64,000 nucleotides of DNA from Postechiella marina (GCF_039538365.1 NZ_BAABCA010000001.1:372001-436000), one strand, 5' to 3'. Counted from the first letter of the stretch, positions 16,192 to 25,996 are shown. Numbers and translations: made by a program. Notes: generated from the letters alone by a model not told the origin.

Positions 16192-19023
16192 TTAGTACCA
16201 CTTTCTTCTAAATAGGCCTAATAAAGATTTTGGATCTAGGGTAAATTTAAAACGTATACTTTGGCTGTAGTTTGGTTGTCCCATTTCCCAACCAAGATTG
16301 GAGTATATAGGGAAATAAATTTCGAAATAGTCTGTTACTAAGTTTACTCTAAGTCCCGAATCGTAAACAAACTTAGCTTTGTTGTGTTTGTTTTTTAAAA
16401 GTCCTAAATCACTATAAACCAAAATATATTTCCAAAGTGTGGTACTGGTGTTTATGGTAGTCATCCATTGGTTAGCAAAAGGAGTTTCTAGTTTCGATTT
16501 AAACCCACCTTCTGCAGTAATATATTGTTGGCTAAATATACCAGAAGCTTCAGATCGACCTAAGTACGAATAATCGAATAAATAATCTGTAGGTCTATCT
16601 AATGCAAAACTAAAATAATCAGAGTTTTCGTCGTTGTTATTACTAAGAAAACTACCTGCAAAAAAGCGAAGATTTAATTGTCTGTTACTTTCAAATAAAC
16701 GACGATACTCATAGTTTAAAGCAACCTTACTAAAGTTTTTTCCTATTTGAAAATCTGTATACCATTTACTAAAATTAATAAGATTGTCGTTAGATTTTAT
16801 ATAACGTGCATTAAAAATAGAATAGTCGGGCTCGCTTGTTGTTGCTATATGTAATGGATCTTCGTCTCGTTGTGTATCAATATATCTAACAAATATAGAT
16901 TCTTTTTTATTCGACCTAAAATCGTTGTCTTGTCTAAATTTAAAAGTTACAGAAGGTGTAATTTGCCTAACAAATAAATTTTCTGCGTAAGATTTATAGC
17001 CTGCTTTTATACCGTAGTTAATAGAATACAGGTTGCTGTTTTCTATATTATGAGTAAAATAAGTAGCTACCGACCAAGTGAATGTTTGAGATTTTAAAGA
17101 ATAGGTTGGTTCAAATTTATAATAAAGTTTCTTTCTTAAAAGTGTTCTATTATATAGCCTGCTACCTAAGGTTACACCATCGTAAATATTATTAAATTCT
17201 ACAATTGGCATAAAAAATATTTGGTTGTAATATGGGTCTTCAACATCTTGAAACAGTCTAACTTGTAATGGTTTATTGTTAAAAAAGAAGCCTTTAAGCG
17301 ATTTCCAGTTATCTCTTAAATTAAATTCTGGAACAGCATTGTTATAGTTTAATGCTAATTTATCGCTATTGTTTTTAGGTATTGTAATGGTTTTTTTGTC
17401 TTTTATGTTTTCTATCCATAACTTAGACACAATGCTATCGTTACTTAAAGAAAACAGCGATATAGGCATACTATTATTACGTTTGTTTTTTATGGTAAGC
17501 GTAATAGAATCGTCAGTCTTTTTAATATTTTTTATTTTAAAGTCTATTTTCTTTCTTGTATTTAAATAGTCTTTAAAAAACCAATCGATATTTTTATCTG
17601 TGTTAGATTTAATATGATTTTCGAAAGCTTTAGTATTTGTTTCTTTAAGTTTATTTTTATCTATAAATGTTTTTATAGAGGTTTCTATAACATCGTTATT
17701 TATAAAATCGTCTAAGTATTTTAGACCAATACCTGCTTTATATTTTCCAGAAATGTTTTTATTAAATTTTAAAAGTGAATCTTTTTGCATAGTTAATGGC
17801 TGGTCTCGGTTTGTTCTAGCCATTAGCATAAATGCCAAAGTATATTTATCGTTATAATTTAAATCGGCAGCATGAAAAGAGCGAACACCCCAAAAATTGG
17901 CTAAAGAGCCTAGAAATTTCATTTTTGGGTAGTTCTCTTCTACGTATTTCATTAAATAGTAAATTTGAATACCATCTGTTAACCACTGGTCTTTTCTAGG
18001 GTTTATTAAAAGGGTGTTTTCCAAGTAATTATGAAGACTAAGTTTTAAAATCTTTAGTTCGTATTTAAAAGTATTTGGGTAGGCTTGTACAAATTTTGGT
18101 AAAAAATTTAAACCGTAAACAGGATCTTTTTCATTGTCAATTTCTGATAAAAGAAGTTTTTCGTGTGGGTAGTTGCCTAAGTTTTTAAATATATAATTAT
18201 TTATTTTTTCTGATATTAAAACCTTTTCTATTAATTCTATATTATCATCTTGAATATCTGATACAACTTCAAGATTAGTGCTTTTAATCGATTTGTATTT
18301 TGAAGCTTTGCTTAAATATAGTTTATTGTTTATTCTATCTTTTCCGTGTAGCGTTACTATTTTGTTTTTTTTGTTCTCGGTTTCTTTAATAGTGTTAAGC
18401 TCTGTTGTAATTTTATAAGCTTTAGGATATTCTATTTTTAAATTTAAATCTGCTTTTGGTATAAATAAATCATCAAGGTTTTTATTACTAAAGTATTGCC
18501 ATGTACCATTATAAACAGCAGGTGTTATATACCAATATCTTAAATTAAAATCGCCTTCTGGTGTTATACCGTAACTGGTAAATTTATCTTTAGGTATTTT
18601 TACAAGATAATTTAAATGAATGGTGTAAGATTCTCTAGGTTTAACAGCTTGTGCAAGCTGTAATTCAATAATGTCTATTTGATTTTTTACATGCTGAAAA
18701 GTAATCTCTTTTCCGTTTTGTTTTATAGATGAAATTACAGAATAACCTCGATCTTCGTTTTTAGCGAGATGGAACTCATTATTATATTCGTCTGCTAAAC
18801 GTTTTGCTAAAGCTGTATTTTTGGTAGAGTAGCTATTGTTCCAATCGTTTAAATAAACGGTACTTAATTCTTTATACGAATCGTTAAAATATTGAATAGT
18901 TTGAGAAATTGTTATTTCACGTTTTTCTACATCAAAATAGGCTTCTAAATCAATCTTATTTTGACTAAAAGCAGCTATACTAGTAAAAGTTATTATGGAA
19001 AAAACTAGTAAACGTAAATTCAA
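16192..19023 (-). CDS. M1-peptidase-like pseudoenzyme fused to an outer-membrane barrel
   Basis: A 943-residue secreted protein with a signal peptide (1-20, ending AAFSQ). Residues 25-480 follow the M1 aminopeptidase/gluzincin plan: beta-rich N domain with RYWYITPAVYNGTWQYFSN, then the alpha domain with QWLTDGIQIYY. At the place of the zinc motif HExxH the sequence reads K327-L-S-L-H331, and the third ligand Glu is Asp350, so zinc binding and catalysis should be lost. A GxMEN-like motif is also absent. Residues about 590-943 have alternating aromatic/polar strands typical of a beta-barrel, ending KFTLDPKSLLGLFRRKWY. I infer an outer-membrane protein whose exposed domain binds but does not cut peptides. 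A similar family exists across Flavobacteriaceae, often called 'metalloprotease' in annotation. It stands alone. Confidence 0.75.
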   Translation of the reverse strand: MNLRLLVFSIITFTSIAAFSQNKIDLEAYFDVEKREITISQTIQYFNDSYKELSTVYLNDWNNSYSTKNTALAKRLADEYNNEFHLAKNEDRGYSVISSIKQNGKEITFQHVKNQIDIIELQLAQAVKPRESYTIHLNYLVKIPKDKFTSYGITPEGDFNLRYWYITPAVYNGTWQYFSNKNLDDLFIPKADLNLKIEYPKAYKITTELNTIKETENKKNKIVTLHGKDRINNKLYLSKASKYKSIKSTNLEVVSDIQDDNIELIEKVLISEKINNYIFKNLGNYPHEKLLLSEIDNEKDPVYGLNFLPKFVQAYPNTFKYELKILKLSLHNYLENTLLINPRKDQWLTDGIQIYYLMKYVEENYPKMKFLGSLANFWGVRSFHAADLNYNDKYTLAFMLMARTNRDQPLTMQKDSLLKFNKNISGKYKAGIGLKYLDDFINNDVIETSIKTFIDKNKLKETNTKAFENHIKSNTDKNIDWFFKDYLNTRKKIDFKIKNIKKTDDSITLTIKNKRNNSMPISLFSLSNDSIVSKLWIENIKDKKTITIPKNNSDKLALNYNNAVPEFNLRDNWKSLKGFFFNNKPLQVRLFQDVEDPYYNQIFFMPIVEFNNIYDGVTLGSRLYNRTLLRKKLYYKFEPTYSLKSQTFTWSVATYFTHNIENSNLYSINYGIKAGYKSYAENLFVRQITPSVTFKFRQDNDFRSNKKESIFVRYIDTQRDEDPLHIATTSEPDYSIFNARYIKSNDNLINFSKWYTDFQIGKNFSKVALNYEYRRLFESNRQLNLRFFAGSFLSNNNDENSDYFSFALDRPTDYLFDYSYLGRSEASGIFSQQYITAEGGFKSKLETPFANQWMTTINTSTTLWKYILVYSDLGLLKNKHNKAKFVYDSGLRVNLVTDYFEIYFPIYSNLGWEMGQPNYSQSIRFKFTLDPKSLLGLFRRKWY

Positions 19024-19088
19024 TTATTTATAACATTAAAAGGTTAAAGTTCTTTTATTTAAGGCTGTGGACAATATAATAAAATATA

Positions 19089-19138
19089 CTGATTTATTTG
19101 ATTGCTAAATAATAAGCTTTTGCTATCAAATAAATCAG
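19089..19138. terminator. Large perfect inverted repeat, probable terminator
   Basis: CTGATTTATTTGAT (19089-19102) and ATCAAATAAATCAG (19125-19138) are perfect 14-base arms with a 22-base loop. They lie between the LOG-family gene and the M1-like gene. On the minus strand the arm is followed by an A/T-rich stretch and no clean T-run, so it may be a terminator or an RNA-stabilising hairpin. Confidence 0.6.
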
Positions 19139-19161
19139 CTTATAAATTGGGGTGTATGGTT

Positions 19162-19851
19162 TTAAAAATTAGGACTTAATTCTGAACCGTTATAAAAACC
19201 ATCTAAAATTGTAATCACTTCTTCTTGAGTGTCTACTAAATGGATAAGGTCTAAATCTGTAGCACTAATATTTCCAAATTTATCTAATAGTGTCGATTTA
19301 ATCCAGTCCATAAGTCCTGCCCAAAAATCTGTTCCTACCAGTATAATCGGGAATTTCTCAATTTTATGTGTTTGTATTAGTGTAATAGCTTCAAAAAGTT
19401 CGTCTAAAGTTCCAAATCCTCCTGGCATAACAACAAAACCTTGCGAATATTTTACAAACATTACTTTTCTAACAAAAAAGTAATCAAAATCTAAGCTTTT
19501 ATCATGGTCTATATAAGGGTTGTCGTGTTGTTCAAAAGGTAAATCTATATTAAGGCCAACAGATGTGCCTTCACCTAAATGTGCGCCTTTATTACCAGCT
19601 TCCATTATACCTGGTCCGCCACCAGTAATTACACCGTAACCAGCTTTTACAATAGCTTTTGCTACGTTTTCTGCAAGTTTGTAATATTTATGGTCTGGTT
19701 TTGTTCTTGCAGATCCAAAAATAGATACACAAGGGCCAATTTTGCTCATTTTCTCGTATCCATTAACAAATTCGCCCATAATTTTAAATATGGCCCAAGA
19801 ATCGTTAGTTTTTATTTCGTTCCAACCTTTGTGATGTTTTTCGTTTGTCAT
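19162..19851 (-). CDS. LOG-family protein (TIGR00730 type)
   Basis: A 229-residue Rossmann-fold protein of the lysine decarboxylase-like/LOG family. Tested members are cytokinin riboside 5'-monophosphate phosphoribohydrolases or related nucleoside-monophosphate hydrolases. The visible family motif is VVMPGGFGTLDELFEAITL (PGGxGTxxE). GVITGGGPGIMEAGNKGA lies upstream of it and VSIFGSART near the N terminus. The residues needed for AMP/iPMP hydrolysis appear intact. The N-terminal extension of about 38 residues (KGWNEIKTNDSWAIF) is typical of one bacterial subgroup. It is cytoplasmic, and the substrate in this organism is unknown. uvrA lies 82 bases upstream on the same strand. Confidence 0.9.
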   Translation of the reverse strand: MTNEKHHKGWNEIKTNDSWAIFKIMGEFVNGYEKMSKIGPCVSIFGSARTKPDHKYYKLAENVAKAIVKAGYGVITGGGPGIMEAGNKGAHLGEGTSVGLNIDLPFEQHDNPYIDHDKSLDFDYFFVRKVMFVKYSQGFVVMPGGFGTLDELFEAITLIQTHKIEKFPIILVGTDFWAGLMDWIKSTLLDKFGNISATDLDLIHLVDTQEEVITILDGFYNGSELSPNF

Positions 19852-19933
19852 TTTATTTTGTTTTTCAGTCTAAATATTAATTAGACATTAATGTTTTTAG
19901 TTAATACTTGTCATTTTAAAAAAAACAAGCTAG

Positions 19934-22765
19934 CTAATTTAGTTCTTTTTTTAGAAATTTAGCTGTATGGCTTTTTTTATGTTTAGCAACTGTTTCTGGC
20001 GAGCCTTCTACAATAACTTCTCCGCCACCTTTTCCTCCTTCATAACCAATATCTATAATATGGTCTACGGTTTTAATAACATCCAAATTATGTTCTATAA
20101 TTAAAACGGTATTACCTTTGTCGGCAAGTTTGTTTAAAACAATCATTAAAACACGAATATCTTCAAAATGTAAACCAGTTGTAGGTTCGTCTAGAATATA
20201 AAAAGTGTTACCAGTATCTCGTTTACTAAGCTCGGTTGCTAGTTTTATACGTTGTGCTTCGCCACCAGAAAGAGTGGTGCTTTGTTGCCCAAGTGTAATG
20301 TAGCCTAAACCAACATCTTGAATGGTTTTTAATTTTCTGTATATTTTAGGAATATGCTCGAAAAAAGAAACTGCTTCATTAATCGTCATGTCTAACACAT
20401 CGCTAATAGATTTCCCTTTATATCTAATTTCTAATGTTTCTCTATTAAAGCGTTTACCTTGGCAGGTTTCACACTCTACATAAACATCTGGTAAGAAATT
20501 CATTTCTATAACACGTAAACCTCCTCCTTTACAAGTTTCGCAGCGTCCACCCTTTACATTAAAACTAAAACGTCCAGCTTTGTAGCCACGTATCATGGCT
20601 TCTGGTATTTTAGCAAAAAGTGCTCGTATTTCGCTAAAAGTACCTGTGTAAGTAACTGGGTTGCTTCTTGGTGTTCTACCAATAGGAGATTGATTAATGT
20701 CTATTACTTTATCTATATGTTCTAAACCTTTTATGCTTTTGTAAGGCATTGGCTTTTTTACACCATTAAAATAGTGAGCATTTAAAATAGGGTAGAGGGT
20801 TTCGTTAATTAAAGTCGATTTTCCACTACCAGAAACACCAGTAATCCCAATCATTTTACCTAACGGAAACTTAACCGATATGTTTTTTAAATTATTACCC
20901 GTACAGCCTTTAAGCTCTAAAAACTTACCGTTTCCTTTTCTTCGTTTTTTAGGAATTTCAATTTCTTTATTTCCATTTATATAATCGGCAGTTAAAGTGT
21001 TGTGTGTAACTAACTCTTTAGGCGTACCAATACTAATAATTTCGCCTCCATGTTTCCCTGCTTTTGGGCCAATATCTATAACATAATCGGCACGTTCTAT
21101 CATGTCTTTATCGTGCTCTACAACAATAACCGAATTACCTATATCGCGAAGCGACTCTAAAGAGTTAATTAATTTTTCGTTATCACGTTGATGTAAACCA
21201 ATACTTGGTTCGTCAAGTATATAAAGCACGCCAACCAATTGCGATCCTATTTGTGTTGCTAAGCGAATACGTTGTGCTTCGCCACCAGATAAAGATTTCG
21301 AGCTTCGGTTAAGCGATAAATAATCTAAACCAACATCAAGTAAAAACTGTAAACGCGATTTAATTTCTTTAACAACCTCTTCACCAATTTTTAATTGTTT
21401 ATTCGATAAGTGACTATTTAAGTCTTTAAACCAAGCTGCTAATTCTACAATATCTGTATTAGCAAGTTCTGCTATGTTTTTATTGTTTATTTTAAAGTAA
21501 AGCGACTCTTTTTTTAAACGCGAACCTTCGCAAACAGGGCATTTAACTTTATCCATATAATCTTTTGCCCAACGTTTTAGCGAGGTAGATTCGGCTGTCT
21601 TGTATTGGTTTTCTATAAAATTAGCGACACCTTCAAAATCTATTTTATAATTTCTAGTAACGCCTAGTGTTTTACTTTCTACCGAGAATTTTTCGTTGCC
21701 ACCATACAAAATCATTTGTTTTGCTTGGTCTGGAATATCTTTATAAGCATCGGTTAATTTAAAATCAAAACGTTGTGCAATGGTTTCAAATTGTTTAAAA
21801 ATCCAACTTTTTTTAGCTGGTCCGTGTGGCGCAAGCGCACCTGTGTTTATAGATAAACTATCGTCTGGAACAATTTTTTGTTCGTTAATTTGATACAATT
21901 CACCAATACCATTACAATTAGAGCACGCTCCTTTTGGCGAGTTAAAAGAAAAGTTATTGGGTTCTGGGTTTGGATATGAAATACCAGAAGACGGGCACAT
22001 TAAGTTTCTACTAAAATAGCGCGCCTCGTTAGTATCTTGGTCTATAACAAGTAACACATCTTCTCCATGATACATGGCTGTATTAATAGTTTCGCTAAGG
22101 CGTTTATCGTTATCTACAGAGTTGTCAATTTTTAAGCGATCTATAACAATTTCTATATCGTGAGTTTTGTAGCGGTCTAGCTTCATACCTTTCACAATAT
22201 CTTTAATTTCGCCATCTGTTCTCACTTTTACAAAACCTTGTTTTGCAATTTGTTCAAACAATTCGCGGTAATGCCCTTTTCTAGAACGTATAACAGGTGC
22301 AAGTATGTTTATGCGCTTACCATTAAAATTCTTGAAAATAAGTTCTTTAATTTGCTCGTCGCTATAGCTAATCATTTTATCACCAGTATTATAACTATAA
22401 GCATCACTTGCTCTGGCAAATAATAATCGCAAAAAGTCATAAATTTCGGTAATGGTACCAACTGTAGATCGAGGCGATTTACTAGTGGTTTTTTGTTCTA
22501 TGGCAATTACAGGCGATAAACCGTCAATTTTATCGACATCTGGGCGCTCTAAACCGCCTAAAAACTGTCGTGCATAGGCACTAAAGGTTTCAATATATCG
22601 TCGTTGTCCTTCAGCATAAATAGTATCGAAAGCTAAAGACGATTTCCCGCTGCCAGATAATCCAGTAATAACTACTAGTTTTTCTCTAGGAATGGTAACA
22701 TCAATATTCTTTAAATTATGTACTCTAGCTCCTTTAACTTCAATATTTTCTTCAAATGTACTCAT
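19934..22765 (-). CDS. uvrA: Excinuclease ABC subunit A
   Basis: DNA-damage recognition ATPase of nucleotide excision repair. It has 943 residues, the usual length. The first ATPase half has the Walker A ITGLSGSGKSSLAFDT near residue 35 and signature LSGGEAQRIRLATQIGS. The second half has ITGVSGSGKSTLINETL and LSGGEAQRIKLATEL. Zinc-binding Cys pairs are visible in GACSNCNGIG, VKCPVCEGSRL and the large ETCKGGG...ECETCQGKRF module. Both Walker B regions end in ILDEPSIGLHQRD and ILDEPTTGLHFED. The protein is complete and no key residue is missing. The preceding intergenic region is short, and no LexA box is evident by eye. Confidence 0.97.
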   Translation of the reverse strand: MSTFEENIEVKGARVHNLKNIDVTIPREKLVVITGLSGSGKSSLAFDTIYAEGQRRYIETFSAYARQFLGGLERPDVDKIDGLSPVIAIEQKTTSKSPRSTVGTITEIYDFLRLLFARASDAYSYNTGDKMISYSDEQIKELIFKNFNGKRINILAPVIRSRKGHYRELFEQIAKQGFVKVRTDGEIKDIVKGMKLDRYKTHDIEIVIDRLKIDNSVDNDKRLSETINTAMYHGEDVLLVIDQDTNEARYFSRNLMCPSSGISYPNPEPNNFSFNSPKGACSNCNGIGELYQINEQKIVPDDSLSINTGALAPHGPAKKSWIFKQFETIAQRFDFKLTDAYKDIPDQAKQMILYGGNEKFSVESKTLGVTRNYKIDFEGVANFIENQYKTAESTSLKRWAKDYMDKVKCPVCEGSRLKKESLYFKINNKNIAELANTDIVELAAWFKDLNSHLSNKQLKIGEEVVKEIKSRLQFLLDVGLDYLSLNRSSKSLSGGEAQRIRLATQIGSQLVGVLYILDEPSIGLHQRDNEKLINSLESLRDIGNSVIVVEHDKDMIERADYVIDIGPKAGKHGGEIISIGTPKELVTHNTLTADYINGNKEIEIPKKRRKGNGKFLELKGCTGNNLKNISVKFPLGKMIGITGVSGSGKSTLINETLYPILNAHYFNGVKKPMPYKSIKGLEHIDKVIDINQSPIGRTPRSNPVTYTGTFSEIRALFAKIPEAMIRGYKAGRFSFNVKGGRCETCKGGGLRVIEMNFLPDVYVECETCQGKRFNRETLEIRYKGKSISDVLDMTINEAVSFFEHIPKIYRKLKTIQDVGLGYITLGQQSTTLSGGEAQRIKLATELSKRDTGNTFYILDEPTTGLHFEDIRVLMIVLNKLADKGNTVLIIEHNLDVIKTVDHIIDIGYEGGKGGGEVIVEGSPETVAKHKKSHTAKFLKKELN

Positions 22766-22889
22766 AGAAATGCAAAGTTGCGAAGATACAATTTTAGATG
22801 TTAAAATCTTGTGAAGTTTTACTACGGATTTACTATAATTGTAGTGTAAATTAATTATTTCGCTTTCGCGGATATTAAAAATATATGAA

Positions 22890-23414
22890 ATGAAATTATT
22901 AGGAATAAGCTCTAGAATTAATCATCCTGAATACGGAAAAGGGGTAGTAACCAATGTAACAACGCAGCATTATTGGGTTACTTTTATTGATGGCGGATTG
23001 GAAACCATAGATATAGATTCTGATTTTGAAGTTATTGAAGCTGCCGATGGTGATGTAGATACAATAAGCTTTTTGGATGTTGAAAGTAGTTTGGTTAATA
23101 TTTTAAAAAAGTGGAGCGATACTAGCGAAATTGTACCTATTGCAGATAAGTACAAAGGCGGAAAATTAATTTTAGAACCTGCTGACACTTCTATGAAATC
23201 TTATGAGTTACCAATAGATAAATTTTTTCATAAAATTATTATGGTTAGAGATCGTTTACGAGTTATGGAGCAGCGTATTAATGCTAGCAATTTAGACGAG
23301 CAAGGTAAAATAGATTTACAACAATATATTACTAGAATTTATGGTAGTTTAACAAGTTTTAATGTGTTATTTAAATCTAAATCTCACAATTTTGTTGGGC
23401 AAAGAAGTAAATAG
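22890..23414 (+). CDS. Conserved protein with N-terminal SH3-like beta domain
   Basis: A 174-residue soluble protein. Residues 1-48 look like a small barrel similar to those of CarD/DUF3553-type proteins (ISSRINHPEYGKGVVTNVT...YWVTFIDGGLETID). The rest is alpha-helical, with HKIIMVRDRLRVMEQRINAS and a closing helix IDLQQYITRIYGSLTSF. I know no catalytic motif, and I recognise it only as a protein family widespread in Bacteroidota. It is transcribed divergently from uvrA, 124 bases away, and converges on the 23472 gene. The ATG at 22890 gives a domain start that fits. Function unknown; an SH3-like domain suggests binding to a nucleic acid or protein partner (inference). Confidence 0.75.
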   Translation: MKLLGISSRINHPEYGKGVVTNVTTQHYWVTFIDGGLETIDIDSDFEVIEAADGDVDTISFLDVESSLVNILKKWSDTSEIVPIADKYKGGKLILEPADTSMKSYELPIDKFFHKIIMVRDRLRVMEQRINASNLDEQGKIDLQQYITRIYGSLTSFNVLFKSKSHNFVGQRSK

Positions 23415-23422
23415 TATTAAAA

Positions 23423-23464
23423 GTCGCAGTGTATTAATTTTTATTAAAAATAAAATGCTGCGAC
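23423..23464. terminator. Hairpin between convergent genes
   Basis: GTCGCAG (23423-23429) pairs with CTGCGAC (23458-23464) around an A/T-rich loop. It lies in the 57-base gap between two convergent genes and probably ends one or both, though the T-run after each arm is poor. Confidence 0.5.
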
Positions 23465-23471
23465 AAATATT

Positions 23472-24188
23472 TTAATTTGTTACTTTAATATCATCCAATT
23501 CCAACCCTAAAAACAAAAGTTTATGGAATGTAGGTAATTGCGCTCCTGTTTTGGTAGTTTTCCAATCGCTCCAAGATGCTTCTAAGCCATCTATGGGTAA
23601 TATGGAGGTCCACATTTTAAAAGCCTTAGGTTTTCCGGTTTTGTTTAATAACCATAAGTAAGAATCGCCAGGAGTAGAGCCACCAGAAGTATAAGTAATT
23701 AACAAAGCTTTCTCGTTGTTGTTTAAAGACACCAATCTGCGCTCTGTGCCTTCGTCAAATACTTTATATGGGGCAACAAGCCAAAAAGAATCGTTATTAA
23801 AATATTGGAGTGCCTTTTCTAAAAGTTCGTTAGCAGCTTCTCCTTTCATTTTAAATCCATGCACATAAACGATACTATTGGAATGGTTTTTTAAATCTAA
23901 ACGTACTTTGTAATCTTTCCAGAAAACATCGCAAATATTTTCGTTTTTTTTCCATTCAAAATGGTGTCTTTTTTTAAAAGTCCATTCTATATAGTTGGTG
24001 TTTTTGTATGCGTTATAATCAAGTGCATCTAGCATTTTATTTGCTAAAGCATCTGCCTGTTCTCCTTTAATGCCTACTGGCAAATCTTCGTTATATTTAA
24101 AATAGGCATAGCCAAAAAGAAGTAGGCTAGGAAGCGTAAAGAAAATAACAACTCCAAAAAATATTTTAAGTATCTTATTGATTTTCAA
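23472..24188 (-). CDS. Membrane-anchored protein of unknown function
   Basis: A 238-residue protein with one N-terminal membrane helix (about 8-28, IFFGVVIFFTLPSLLLFGYAY). A periplasmic domain follows that contains the conserved-looking stretches NTNYIEWTFKKRHHFEWKK, CDVFWKDYKVRLDL, WLVAPYKVFDEG and GGSTPGDSYLWLL. The single cysteine is not in a lipobox. The aromatic, beta-rich pattern suggests a lipocalin-like or ligand-binding sandwich fold, but I cannot name the family. It has no gene partner in an obvious operon: it lies 104 bases downstream of ggt on the same strand and may share its transcript. Confidence 0.65.
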   Translation of the reverse strand: MKINKILKIFFGVVIFFTLPSLLLFGYAYFKYNEDLPVGIKGEQADALANKMLDALDYNAYKNTNYIEWTFKKRHHFEWKKNENICDVFWKDYKVRLDLKNHSNSIVYVHGFKMKGEAANELLEKALQYFNNDSFWLVAPYKVFDEGTERRLVSLNNNEKALLITYTSGGSTPGDSYLWLLNKTGKPKAFKMWTSILPIDGLEASWSDWKTTKTGAQLPTFHKLLFLGLELDDIKVTN

Positions 24189-24292
24189 AATGAGGCTTAA
24201 ATTAATTTATCAATAAATAGATATCAATATATTTTATCGATATCAGTTTTGCTAAATTATCAATAATAAATAAGTTGTAAAAGTAAAAACAG

Positions 24293-25996
24293 TTAAAACC
24301 CAACAGCTGTATCATCGCCTCTATAATCGGCTCCACCTTCTAGTGTTTTGTCGTCTAACACAAGTATACCGTCTACTTTACCAATTACCGGACTATTTTC
24401 TTCGTTAACCATATAACCTAATTGTTTAAGTTGCTTTATTATAGAAGCATCAAAAGCATGAGGTTCCATTTTAATATCGTCTGGTAGCCATTGGTGATGA
24501 AACCTTGGTGCATTAACAGCTTCTTGCATGCTCATTCCAAACTCGTGTACATTAAGTATGGTTTGTAAAACAGATGTAATTATCGTAGAGCCTCCAGGAG
24601 TACCTACAGACATGTATAAGGTTCCATTTTTTTCTATTATTGTTGGTGTCATCGAGCTAAGCATTCTTTTTTTAGGTGCAATACTGTTGGCTTCTGCTCC
24701 TACAAGGCCAAACATGTTTGGTTCGCCTGGTTTGCTGCTAAAATCGTCCATTTCGTTATTAAGAAAAAAGCCAAGTTCTGCACAATATAGTTTAGAACCA
24801 TAAGCTCCGTTTAGTGTGGTTGTAGCAGATATGGCGTTTCCAAATTGATCTATTATAGAATAATGCGTGGTTTCGTTACTTTCTATTATTTGAATATTAC
24901 CATGCGAAACATCTTTGGAGTTAGTAGCTTTATCAAAAGAGAAGTTATTCATTCTTCCGCTTAAATAAGCATTTTTGGTTAGTGTTTCTACAGGGATATT
25001 TACAAAATCTGGGTCGCCTAAATAAAAACTTCTATCGGCATAGGCGCGTCGTTCTGCTTCTGTAATAACTTGAATAGATTTTACAGAGTTATGTCCAAAG
25101 GCTTTTAAATTAAAAGGTTCTATCATTTTCATTATTTGCGCTAAACAAATACCACCACTAGAAGGTGGAGACATTGAAATTATTTTTAAATCGTCGTAAT
25201 TAAAAACAATAGGTTTACGCCATTTTACTTCGTATTCTGCTAAATCTTGCTCGGTAATTATACCTCCGTTATCTTGAATAAAACGTGCTAGTTTTTTTGC
25301 TGTTTGTCCTTTATAAAACTCATCGCGACCATGTTTTAAAAGGGCTTCTAGTGTTTTTGCTAGGGCGTTATATTTAATGGTATCGTTAGTTTTCCAGTGT
25401 TTTTCTAAAAAAATAGAGTCTTTATTTACTTTCCGGAATGCTGGTTGGTAGTTTTTAATGCGTTTTTCTTGTTTATTAGTAACAATAACGCCTTTTTTAG
25501 CAAGGTTTATAACAGGTGTTAAAATATCTTGTATAGGTAAGCTTCCTAGTTTTTTATGCACCGCAAAAACGCCTGCTACTGTTCCGGGAACGCCAACAGC
25601 CATAGCGCCAAGTGTGCTTTTTCCAGGAATAACGTTTCCGTTTTCATCTAAGTACATGTCTTTTGTGGCAGCTATAGGCGCTTTTTCTCTATAATCTATA
25701 GCGCCAATGTTTCCGTTGTTTTGTCTGTAAACCATAAAACCGCCACCGCCAATATTACCAGCAAACGGATAACAAACAGCAAGAGCCAACTCTGTTGCTG
25801 CCATAGCATCAAAGGCATTACCGCCTTTCTTAAGAATATCGCTTCCTATTTTAGAGGCTTCTTCTCTAGCCGATACAACCATGGCTTGTTTTGTGGTTAA
25901 ACCTCTAGTTGTTTTGTTTACAATTAACGGTTTTTCACTTTTTTTGCAAGAAAAAAAAGCGAGTAGTAATATAAATATTATGTATGTTTTCTTCAT
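24293..25996 (-). CDS. ggt: Gamma-glutamyltransferase, lipoprotein form
   Basis: N-terminal nucleophile hydrolase that cleaves gamma-glutamyl bonds (glutathione and related peptides) outside the cytoplasm. Its 567 residues are the usual precursor length. The signal ends in LLAFFSC, a lipobox with Cys17, so the enzyme is probably a lipoprotein. The self-cleavage site is at the TTHYSIID motif: Thr376 would become the new N terminus and the nucleophile, giving a large chain of about 375 and a small chain of 192 residues. Supporting segments are GNAFDAMAATELALAVCYP, GGGGFMVYR with the Arg-binding DYREKAP, and SMTPTIIEKNG with VGTPGGSTIITSV. The start overlaps the stop of the upstream gene by four bases (ATGA), so translation is probably coupled. 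Confidence 0.93.
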   Translation of the reverse strand: MKKTYIIFILLLAFFSCKKSEKPLIVNKTTRGLTTKQAMVVSAREEASKIGSDILKKGGNAFDAMAATELALAVCYPFAGNIGGGGFMVYRQNNGNIGAIDYREKAPIAATKDMYLDENGNVIPGKSTLGAMAVGVPGTVAGVFAVHKKLGSLPIQDILTPVINLAKKGVIVTNKQEKRIKNYQPAFRKVNKDSIFLEKHWKTNDTIKYNALAKTLEALLKHGRDEFYKGQTAKKLARFIQDNGGIITEQDLAEYEVKWRKPIVFNYDDLKIISMSPPSSGGICLAQIMKMIEPFNLKAFGHNSVKSIQVITEAERRAYADRSFYLGDPDFVNIPVETLTKNAYLSGRMNNFSFDKATNSKDVSHGNIQIIESNETTHYSIIDQFGNAISATTTLNGAYGSKLYCAELGFFLNNEMDDFSSKPGEPNMFGLVGAEANSIAPKKRMLSSMTPTIIEKNGTLYMSVGTPGGSTIITSVLQTILNVHEFGMSMQEAVNAPRFHHQWLPDDIKMEPHAFDASIIKQLKQLGYMVNEENSPVIGKVDGILVLDDKTLEGGADYRGDDTAVGF

